64,000 nt of DNA from Oncomelania hupensis (lineage: Eukaryota; Mollusca; Gastropoda; Littorinimorpha; Pomatiopsidae). Shown piece after piece: positions 54,414 to 61,796 of the stretch. Both the position numbers and the translations under genes were made by a program. Where the stretch lies: NCBI GenBank assembly GCA_036898135.1, contig JBAHVR010000282.1:338001-402000 (forward strand), read 5' to 3'. The notes under the pieces are model-generated. The model was given only the letters and a program-made list of their open reading frames with translations. It was not told the DNA's origin and made no database searches. Numbering within the stretch: position 1 is the stretch's first letter; each line of letters opens with the position of its first letter.

Positions 54414-55289
54414 ATGTCAATCGGCCCTCAAATTCCAGTAACCTGTCCTACCATTGAACTGAAAGACTTAGCAGACACAATTGACTTTGATGCGAATGCT
54501 ATTGTTGGGTCTATTTACGGTTTCGAATTTACACAAAATGGATATTATAAACGAGCGCTAGTGCCTGTAGTGCCGGCAGTACCTGAAGCAGTGCCGCCGT
54601 CAGTACCGCAAGAAAAACCATCTATCGATCAGCTAAAGGACTTTAATGCCGGTAAAGTAGATCCCGATTTTAAGTATGCTATTACTAAACGAGAAAATAT
54701 CTGGTCTTTAACACCTGTAGACACAGAATTAGATTGGCTTATTAAATTCAAGTGCGAAAGCCCTTACACTTTTATGGGACCAGACAATAAATTTAAGAAA
54801 ATTATTAACGCCGGGCCTATGTTAGTTAGTCTAGTGCCGGATGAAAACAATCGGGAAACCATAGAAGTCAAAGCCTACAAAAAAAGCAACTATGTTTTAC
54901 ATAAGCGTGAAACCGCAGGGAAAAATGTTAGAGTTATTCTGCAGCCTCCTTTACAGCTAGGTAGCACAGCTATGATAGTACTGGACATAATTGCTCACAG
55001 GCCTACGCAGAGAAATTTTAATGTAATTCCGCAAGTGTCTCTAAGTTGGGTTGATTTAGATGAGGATCCCAGACGAGTTACAGTATTTATGAAGAAAAGA
55101 GAAAATGAAAATCAGTTTTCCGTATTTACTTCATCACCCAAGATAACTTTTGTCCCTGTTCCAAATCCTATTGACAGAATAGCGCAAATTAGCCTAGACA
55201 ACGTAGATCTGTTAGCATTTTATTTCAGCGATCAGATATTTTCTGATAGTCAAATAGAATATTTTGCTAATAAACTAAAATCAAGTTAA
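54414..55289 (+). CDS. unknown virion-type protein with Pro-rich linker
   Basis: 291 residues, 19 bp after the previous stop. An N-terminal segment (CPTIELKDLADTIDFDANAI) leads into a Pro/Val linker (PVVPAVPEAVPPSVPQEKPS, residues about 51-70) and a beta-rich domain (DWLIKFKCESPYTFMGPDNK, VRVILQPPLQLGSTAMIVLD). The C-terminal part ends with LLAFYFSDQIFSDSQIEYF. I do not recognise a family. Start context TAAAATACAATG is the weakest of the set. Probably co-transcribed with its neighbours, to judge from the short gaps. Confidence 0.6.
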   Translation: MSIGPQIPVTCPTIELKDLADTIDFDANAIVGSIYGFEFTQNGYYKRALVPVVPAVPEAVPPSVPQEKPSIDQLKDFNAGKVDPDFKYAITKRENIWSLTPVDTELDWLIKFKCESPYTFMGPDNKFKKIINAGPMLVSLVPDENNRETIEVKAYKKSNYVLHKRETAGKNVRVILQPPLQLGSTAMIVLDIIAHRPTQRNFNVIPQVSLSWVDLDEDPRRVTVFMKKRENENQFSVFTSSPKITFVPVPNPIDRIAQISLDNVDLLAFYFSDQIFSDSQIEYFANKLKSS

Positions 55290-55323
55290 TTATTGTTAAC
55301 CCTTTTTTTTTCACACTAAAAAT

Positions 55324-55986
55324 ATGACGACAAAATTGTATCCTGCTATAGTAGAAGCAGTAGTGGATGAACAACCAATACAGCCCAGTGCTCCAACGTT
55401 AGACTTAAATAATGTTCAAACGTTCAGGCTGGAAGAAATAAGAAAAGTTAGGACTCAAATTGAATCAGATATCCAAAAGTACTCTAGATGCAGACGAAGG
55501 TATTCCGGCGCTTATAGCACAATAAATTACGTGTCTACCGGTCTAAATGTTATTAATGCTGCGGAAGCTGCTGCCAGCGTGGGATTATTGGTGACTGGAA
55601 TTGGTATACCAATTAGTATTGGATTAGGGGTTGCTGCCGGATTATCTTTAGTGATGTCAGTTCTACTTGGCGTAATTAATACTAAAGTATCTAAGAAATT
55701 AGAAAAACACGACCTCATTTCTAGCCTGGCGATAGCAAAACTTACTAGCATGAACTTAATAATTTCAAAAGCTCTAGAAGACACTCAGATTACAGACCAA
55801 GAGTTTGTAATTATCCAGCGAGATTTTGAAGAATATAAAAAATTGAAGCATGACATACAATCTAAATCTAGGTCTGCACCTTTTAATGTTGAAGAAATTA
55901 AAAAAAAATTAATAGAAGAAGGGAGACTACTGGGACGGAAAGAGCAGCTAGATGCTTTGAAGAAAAAGCTCAGTGCTTCAGAATAA
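55324..55986 (+). CDS. membrane-active protein with Gly/Ala-rich hydrophobic segments
   Basis: 220 residues. After a helical basic region (EEIRKVRTQIESDIQKYSRC) comes a hydrophobic stretch at about residues 75-115: INAAEAAASVGLLVTGIGIP, ISIGLGVAAGLSLVMSVLLG. Small-residue spacing in two helices suggests insertion into membranes. The C-terminal half is charged and helical (EEYKKLKHDIQSKSRS, KKLIEEGRLLGRKEQLDALK). Could be an internal membrane or membrane-lytic virion protein; that is inference. Start context CTAAAAATATG. Its stop is 24 bp from the PolB stop on the other strand. Confidence 0.6.
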   Translation: MTTKLYPAIVEAVVDEQPIQPSAPTLDLNNVQTFRLEEIRKVRTQIESDIQKYSRCRRRYSGAYSTINYVSTGLNVINAAEAAASVGLLVTGIGIPISIGLGVAAGLSLVMSVLLGVINTKVSKKLEKHDLISSLAIAKLTSMNLIISKALEDTQITDQEFVIIQRDFEEYKKLKHDIQSKSRSAPFNVEEIKKKLIEEGRLLGRKEQLDALKKKLSASE

Positions 55987-56010
55987 ATACAGTTAACATT
56001 TATTCAAACC

Positions 56011-59000
56011 TTACGGGCCCTCCTCCTTACTCGTAGTCGCAGTCACAGTCGCTGTTTCTACCTGTAATTTATAGTGGCCTAGAGCGTATGCGAACTCCTT
56101 AGTTACTCTTATTCTCTTTGTGTCATTAGCGCATAATGTTTTTTTGGTCGTCACAGCAGTGGACACTATATGGTTTTTAGACTTTATAGTTGTGTTAGGG
56201 TATGGTTTAACTTCTTTTCCATCTAAGGCTTCCAGGTAGTTTTCGTGTCTGATATCTCTGTTTTTTATTGCAGCTTTTTGGGTGCCTTTCGCTTTTGAAG
56301 ATTCCCCCGATTCGTGTTTAATACTGTACTGCTTAGATCGCAGTCCTGCGTATTCTTCAATAAGTTTCCCGTTCATTTCATCTTTCATCAAACCTATTTT
56401 CTTTTGGTTTGCTTTGCTGTACAAAGGGTGAGTTTCAGGGTAGTCACTAGTATCGTAATGTTGCAGTTCCGATTCTAAGTCTTTATAAATGTCTTCAGTA
56501 GGGATGTCTAGTATAAGGGAGTCTGTGTCTGTGTATAAAACTCTGGCCTCCGGGTATTTAGGTTTAAAGTAATCGTAGTAAAATTCGAACATTAATAATT
56601 TAGAAAGGTCGAGAATAGTCATCCCCATAAACACTGGTTTGTCTAGATTAACTTGCGTGGTTTTCATGGTAACTGCATACAGGGAGTCATGAAACTCTTT
56701 GTAACCAAGGTATTGAGGTTTAGATGTTAATTTAATCGCTTGATTGGGTGATGTAATTAGCCTGACGTCTTTTCGCTTGTATGGGTTCTCCATAGTTTTA
56801 CCAAAACAGCTGTTATTCAGCAGCTTAAAGAAATCTTTTTCAAACGTAGATTGCGCTTGTTTTCTGAGCTGTGTGTTTTTATTGATGTACCCGGCCAAGA
56901 CATTCGTTTGTTTAAAGAATAAAAGCTTATGAATCGCTGTGCACTTCATGCCGTGTCTGATGTAGAACTGCAGGTTTCTGTAGTGACAGACGTAATTAGA
57001 TTTATTATAGAGGTTGGGAATAAGTTTAAGTTGCTTGTCTGTACCATGCAATCTTTCTGGTGCTAATGGGTAATCATTATGTAGGTCGTGTAAGGCGTTG
57101 GGGTACTCTAGGTCAACTTCGACAATAAATCCTATAGTATGATCTTTAGAGTGATTTAAAATACTGTTTAACCACGTCAAGTTTGCGGGGTTTGGATTAA
57201 CAAGTAATTTGAAATCTGAAACCGGTAAAAGCTCACTCATTGCCCAACCGTATAAATTGTTGGCGTCAAAGTACATTATATAATTAGATTTCTGCGAGGG
57301 GTCATAGTGCTTCAGGTATTTATTGTTGGCTTTGCAATAATTATGAGCTGCCACGCTTATTCCTCCACGAATGCCTGACTCAATCATTGTCATCATTACC
57401 TGGTCAGTTATGAGATCGATTTTAGAACCGCTAAGTTTTAAGAAAGCATCCCAACTCATTCCTGGCGAAGAAATGTAATGAGAAGGGTCGAGGGAGTAAT
57501 GATGTAAACTCGTTTCTCTGTATTTTTCAAACACATCAGCCAACAAACAGACGTCAGCTTTCAAATATATGTCGTGGTAGTCACCAAGGTTTTTACAGCT
57601 GAGTGCGTTCCAGACATTCTGGGCGTGTTCATAATCGGTAGCAGTTATGAAACTTTTATTGAGTGAAGAATAGAAATTTTCTTTAGGTGGCAATTCTAGT
57701 TCTTCAAACACTTCCCAAGAATCCATGTATTCATAAGGATACACGCCTTTACGAATAAGTGTAACGTCTGGAAAATATTTGCTAGTGATAGGGTAGCTGG
57801 GTAAGTTCTTAGCTAGTGTTTCTAAACTGGAAGACAAATGTTGAAAGCTGTCGTAAAACTTTAATTTATTCAGAGTGAAAGTTTTATATTTTTCTTCTGT
57901 CTCGGCAATACATGACACTTTGTATGCTTTCGTCACTGCCTGCATGATTAAATGGGAGTCGTAATTTCGAAGATTGTGAATGAAAATAGGGAGAGAGAAA
58001 TGTTTGATTCCATAGTCTAAGTTGCATTTCTGATGAGCTGCACCTCTAAATGCCCCTGTTATGTGACAATGATCTCTCACCCTTTGGGTCTTTGCGTCCT
58101 TTGTGTCCTTCGGGTCAAACTCTTTATTACAAATGTGGCAATGTGTAGCTGCTTTAAAATTATGGGAGTCAGATTCAGTAAATATCATGGGCACCGGATT
58201 ATCTAGCTGCAGTAAACACAATTTGTATATTTTGTTCATCTCATCTAAGAACTTCCGAGCTGCGTCAGGCCCTCTGTAAATTACCGGCTCTGTATGTTGT
58301 CCGTCGGCTCTAACAACTACATACCCGAAACTGCAGACTTCGTGAAGGTGTGTAAGGAATGAATTAGGCGTACAAAATCCTTGTGGGCCTTGATATTTTA
58401 AAATCAATGATTCGAAGTCGGCATAAACTATATAAGGCTGCTTGAATTGTTTGTTGATGTTTTTAAAATATACTTGAGAACCTGGCTTCGGTAACACAAG
58501 GCGGGTTTGAATATCTGTCATACTTTTACATACCGTACTGTGCTTGTCAGCCACTTGGAGATTAGAGACTCTAGTTAAACAGCGTCTGCACAAATATTGT
58601 TTGCCATGATGTTTTGAAGTGTGTCCTAATAATCTAGATATGTTTCGTATCAGAGTATAATGTTGCATGCTAGGATCTTGCGGGTCTGTTATTAGTAAAA
58701 GATCGACGTGGTGATTGAGGTCTGAAAACGATGGGGCATTAGGAGAGATTCGTAAAGGCATAAGTTTTGATTCAGGGTCCCAAACATATACATTGACTGT
58801 TAAAGGAGAGTTTTGTGATTCAAATTTGTCAATGGCGTCAAGGCTAACAGGGAAATTAATGTCTTTAAGATTTAAGTTCGTTATTTTATCTTTGTATAGC
58901 GACACCCTTTCGGGATGTTGTTTCGATTGAATAGGATATAATTTAGCCAGAACACACCACAAAAAACATTTGTCGTCAGTGTTCTTAATATTCAATACAG

Positions 59001-59445
59001 CCTTCTTGTCAAGAATTTCTTTGGGAAGAGGGATATAAGATTTCCCTTTGATTGGATTATACTTTATAATGTTCAGTTCTAATGATTCTAGAGTTCCTTC
59101 GGCCCACCCGGACCCTCTCATAGTTGCGCGCTCAATGCTGTCTTGTAACTGATTGATCAAGATGTTGTTATAAGCATTGTCTAGGTCTGAAGATTTTAAC
59201 ACTTCAATTTGACTTGAAGAAATCCACACAGTCATCGTTTCATCAATACTGCCGGGTTTAATAAAAGTTATTTGAGCGTGAATGCGAATTTTAACAGGGG
59301 ATTTGAAAGTAAAATTGTTAAGTACAAATTCATAATTATTATAAACAGATTTAATAACATTTTGACTGTCAAAAATTTGAAGTTGTATAGTTTGAAAGAT
59401 GTCTTTAAACAAAGGAGATTGCGAAAGACTTTTTGTGTCCGTCAT
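56011..59445 (-). CDS. protein-primed family-B DNA polymerase (Polinton type)
   Basis: 1,144 residues, uninterrupted. The N-terminal part (1-330) holds DDKCFLWCVLAKLYP (158-171) and a C2H2-like zinc finger (C286, C289, H302, C306), both common in metazoan Polinton polymerases. Exonuclease motifs: YADFES (341-346), NLRNYDS (491-497), YLKADVCLLAD (627-637). Between the first two is an endonuclease-VII/HNH-like zinc motif (CHIC 436-439, DHCHITG 458-464, H471, C474). Polymerase motif A is at FDANNLYG (726-733), the NNSCFGK box at 877-883 and motif C at YTDTDS (971-976). All catalytic Asp residues are present. Start context ATAAAAATGACGG. It would copy a linear genome from its ends. Confidence 0.93.
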   Translation of the reverse strand: MTDTKSLSQSPLFKDIFQTIQLQIFDSQNVIKSVYNNYEFVLNNFTFKSPVKIRIHAQITFIKPGSIDETMTVWISSSQIEVLKSSDLDNAYNNILINQLQDSIERATMRGSGWAEGTLESLELNIIKYNPIKGKSYIPLPKEILDKKAVLNIKNTDDKCFLWCVLAKLYPIQSKQHPERVSLYKDKITNLNLKDINFPVSLDAIDKFESQNSPLTVNVYVWDPESKLMPLRISPNAPSFSDLNHHVDLLLITDPQDPSMQHYTLIRNISRLLGHTSKHHGKQYLCRRCLTRVSNLQVADKHSTVCKSMTDIQTRLVLPKPGSQVYFKNINKQFKQPYIVYADFESLILKYQGPQGFCTPNSFLTHLHEVCSFGYVVVRADGQHTEPVIYRGPDAARKFLDEMNKIYKLCLLQLDNPVPMIFTESDSHNFKAATHCHICNKEFDPKDTKDAKTQRVRDHCHITGAFRGAAHQKCNLDYGIKHFSLPIFIHNLRNYDSHLIMQAVTKAYKVSCIAETEEKYKTFTLNKLKFYDSFQHLSSSLETLAKNLPSYPITSKYFPDVTLIRKGVYPYEYMDSWEVFEELELPPKENFYSSLNKSFITATDYEHAQNVWNALSCKNLGDYHDIYLKADVCLLADVFEKYRETSLHHYSLDPSHYISSPGMSWDAFLKLSGSKIDLITDQVMMTMIESGIRGGISVAAHNYCKANNKYLKHYDPSQKSNYIMYFDANNLYGWAMSELLPVSDFKLLVNPNPANLTWLNSILNHSKDHTIGFIVEVDLEYPNALHDLHNDYPLAPERLHGTDKQLKLIPNLYNKSNYVCHYRNLQFYIRHGMKCTAIHKLLFFKQTNVLAGYINKNTQLRKQAQSTFEKDFFKLLNNSCFGKTMENPYKRKDVRLITSPNQAIKLTSKPQYLGYKEFHDSLYAVTMKTTQVNLDKPVFMGMTILDLSKLLMFEFYYDYFKPKYPEARVLYTDTDSLILDIPTEDIYKDLESELQHYDTSDYPETHPLYSKANQKKIGLMKDEMNGKLIEEYAGLRSKQYSIKHESGESSKAKGTQKAAIKNRDIRHENYLEALDGKEVKPYPNTTIKSKNHIVSTAVTTKKTLCANDTKRIRVTKEFAYALGHYKLQVETATVTATTSKEEGP

Positions 59446-59546
59446 TTTTATACTGATAACAAAACTTTAAATAGTATTTTAAAACAACTTTAAACTGAAT
59501 AAATTGAATTAAAAAAAACAAAACAAAAAAAAAACTAACCCTAACT

Positions 59547-59975
59547 TTAATATGAAAAGCCATCACATTTGCAAAAACAATAACAATCATACTCACAGTC
59601 ATGATCACATTCGCAGTCGGGTCCACAATCACAAACAGTTTGTTTGACTACATGAGGATTTAGTTTGCGAACTTGTTTAATAAAATGTAACCAAAAATAT
59701 TTAAAGTAATATGATTTTGGGTACAAGTCACTTTTGTTGTATTCTTCTTTTGTAAGTTTATGAAAGACTATTGAGAAGTCACTTTTGCATTTAACTTTGT
59801 AATCTTCATTTATTTCATATTGTCCAGTGAAGGGGTCAGAAAAATCATTATAAATATCTGGATCATATAGTCTGCATTCAAAAAAGATTTTCCAGCGTTC
59901 ATCTTCTAACATATGAAAGTGGGGAGAATCAAAAAACATTTCCATTTCCTTACAGAACCTTTCTGTGTCCGTCAT
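59547..59975 (-). CDS. Cys-rich small protein
   Basis: 142 residues. The first 100 are acidic/aromatic (FFDSPHFHMLEDERWKIFFE) without a known domain. The end holds a dense cysteine cluster, CDCGPDCECDHDCEYDCYCF, with CKCDG after it: 12 Cys in about 28 residues, suggesting metal binding. The first codons (MTDT) and the bases before them (TAAAAATGACGGACACA) are the same as at the PolB start, so the gene starts share an origin or a strong promoter constraint. Located between PolB and the right TIR. Function unknown. Confidence 0.6.
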   Translation of the reverse strand: MTDTERFCKEMEMFFDSPHFHMLEDERWKIFFECRLYDPDIYNDFSDPFTGQYEINEDYKVKCKSDFSIVFHKLTKEEYNKSDLYPKSYYFKYFWLHFIKQVRKLNPHVVKQTVCDCGPDCECDHDCEYDCYCFCKCDGFSY

Positions 59976-60056
59976 TTTTAGTCTTTTTTATTTTCTTAAT
60001 TAGGAAATCTTAATGGTTCTGTGTCTGGCGGAACAATCTGAAGTTCTTCTTTTACA

Positions 60057-60199
60057 CTTGTATAATTTAATTGTTATAAGATAGAAGTTACTTGCTAAAG
60101 ACCAGTAAGTCATTTTGTAAATACTTTCTAAAGTGTTAAAGTCAACTTATAAATAATTATCAAAGTTACCTAACTTAAGTACCTTTAACCTCAACCACC
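60057..60199 (-). repeat. right TIR of the Polinton-like element
   Basis: Complement reads GGTGGTTGAGGTTAAAGGTA and then follows the left TIR. Just inside it, on the minus strand at 60,000-60,056, is a short coding-looking tail (VKEELQIVPPDTEPLRFPN, then stop) with no start codon, which may be the end of a lost gene. Confidence 0.85.
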
Positions 60200-61078
60200 T
60201 TCACGCCCCTTGAGTTTAATTAACCAATAATAATAATAATAATATGATGATGATGATGATGATGATGATAATGATAATGATGAGGGAAAGGCTTAATGTT
60301 ATTGGGTGATGGTAAGAGTCAAATGGCTTGATGTAAAAGACACTTAATAATAATGGTAAGAGAGAGAGAGATGGACAAAGGGAAGCAACAAATACTCTCA
60401 CTTTGCGAATGTATAATAGTTATTACCTCCCTTTAGGATCATCGCCATTGTTTAAGGCGCATGTGTGAATGAGGGAGGGGTGGTGATGATGGGGATGGGT
60501 GAGGGGAAAGTGGGTGATGGGGGAGGGAGTGTGAGGGGATGGGTGATGGGGAAGTGGGTGATGGGGGGGGAGTGAGGGGTGGTGGGTGAGGGGTGGTGGG
60601 TGAGGGGGTGGGGTTTGGGAGTCTGAGGGTGGAGGGAGGGAAAAAGTCTCATGTTTGCTTGTTGCGTTTGAGTAATTGTTGTGAATGCAATTGGGATGGG
60701 GAGTGGAAGTGGGAGTGTTAGTTCAATAGCGGAGTCGCCTATTGGCAACCCCTTTGTTGTTGACGAGCGAGTTGAAGACAAGTGTGAACAAGTGTGAGTC
60801 ATGCTGTGGAATCTTTGGCTAAAGGTGAAGGTTTGGTTGACGAGCAAGGTGAAGGGCATTTCAACACTCTGTTCCTGTTCGCCTGCCCCGCCTGCCTGCC
60901 TTGCACAATTCATGCCGCTGCACGCCAACGAGTCTTTGGCTAAAGGTGAAGGTTTGGTTGACGAGCAAGGTGAAGGGCATTTCAACACTCTGTTCCTGTT
61001 CGCCTGCCCCGCCAGGTTTTGCCTACTAATCAATAACTTGATTACTTTGTTGCTGCCGGTGTGTTTTTTCTACAGAAT
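60200..61078. other. region without gene: simple repeats, G-rich tract, 121-bp tandem duplication
   Basis: (AAT)n and (GAT)n at 60,226-60,285, then a long GGGTGATGGGG-rich tract (60,465-60,650) that gives false Pro/His/Thr-rich frames on the minus strand. An 81-bp segment (TCTTTGGCTAAAGGTGAAGG...) stands at 60,812-60,892 and again at 60,933-61,013, period 121 bp. Confidence 0.75.
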
Positions 61079-61796
61079 TTATTCTTTGCTCTGCCATTTT
61101 GCTCGAAATGCCTCATTATCTTTCATAAACTGATTAATTTGTTTAGATTTGATTATAAGCTCTCTTAATGTAATATCTAGCCTATGAAACTTAGGATAAT
61201 TAGCAAAATAATGAGCCAAGTTACGCAGTTTTGCAGCATAGGTTTGTGAAATTTGTAGTTGGTCTTTTAAATAATCAGACCATTTCATTTTTCTTTGAAT
61301 TTTTACCAAAAAAAAACGCCCTCTCTAACAACAACCCATAATTTAATGCATCACTGATAAAAGCAGCTTGATCATTCCGAAATTTGTTTGCCCTTTTGAC
61401 TAGAATGTCAGTTACGTTTTCATAGTCTAAATTCATATCTTGAGCTGCTTTAGAAATATCAGGCATTTCGACCAGTGGCACAGCATTTGTTTTAATCAAT
61501 TTTTCTTCAAGAAATTTATCCATGCTTTCTGGAGTGAACTTATCAGGTTTGGTGTTCAAAAATGATAAGCTTTCCTTTGGACGTTTAGGTATTTCCGCAT
61601 TTGGTTGTTTGGGCAATTTAGAAAAATATTCACTCATCTCAACATGATACCTTTGGTATTTATTTAAAACAGCGAGTTCTTGTTCAGAAAAAATTGCCGA
61701 AGGTTGAGTTGTCAAAGGTTGAGAGTCATGCAACATATCTGATTCTTGACTCATAGTCATACTTGGCGAGACTGGTCGAACGCTTGATGATTCCAT
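61079..61796 (-). pseudogene. virus-like gene outside the right TIR, one frame change
   Basis: Two overlapping minus-strand frames. The first (61,275-61,796, 173 aa, MESSSVRPVSPSMTMSQESD) has a Ser-rich start, a middle part KYQRYHVEMSEYFSKLPKQP and LVKRANKFRNDQAAFISDAL. The second (61,079-61,309) continues with KMKWSDYLKDQLQISQTYAA and KLRNLAHYFANYPKF. The overlap lies in an A/T run (TTTTTTTTGGTAAAAATTC), where a 1-nt change or programmed shift would join them. Start context TTTTAAAATGG resembles the genes inside the Polinton-like element. The second part reads like a helical DNA-binding module, but I cannot name it. Confidence 0.5.

Larger units (their letters stand above)
50076..60199. mobile_element. 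Polinton/adintovirus-like element, about 10.1 kb, integrase-less
   Basis: Defined by 143-144 bp TIRs and nine virus-like genes between them. Gene order with strand: ATPase (-), major capsid (-), coiled-coil protein (+), unknown (-), small capsid-like (+), unknown (+), membrane protein (+), PolB (-), Cys-rich protein (-). Protein-primed PolB plus A32-type ATPase plus jelly-roll capsid is the hallmark set of Polintons, adintoviruses and relatives. Integrase and adenain-like protease, found in typical 15-20 kb Polintons, are not visible. All main frames are open, so the copy is young or selected. Target duplication is not clear. Confidence 0.8.

Noticed and set aside
59405..59632. 75-residue hydrophobic minus-strand frame between PolB and the Cys-rich gene
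   Set aside because: It overlaps both real genes in another frame and is an antisense or shifted-frame shadow with AT-rich hydrophobic codons.
50076..60199. integrase or adenain-type protease gene
   Set aside because: I looked for H2C2/DDE and for His-Asp-Cys protease patterns in all frames between the TIRs and found none; absence is by eye only.
60452..61033. 193-residue Pro/Thr/His-rich protein on the minus strand
   Set aside because: It comes from a G-rich simple tract and a tandem duplication, with no domain and no conserved start.
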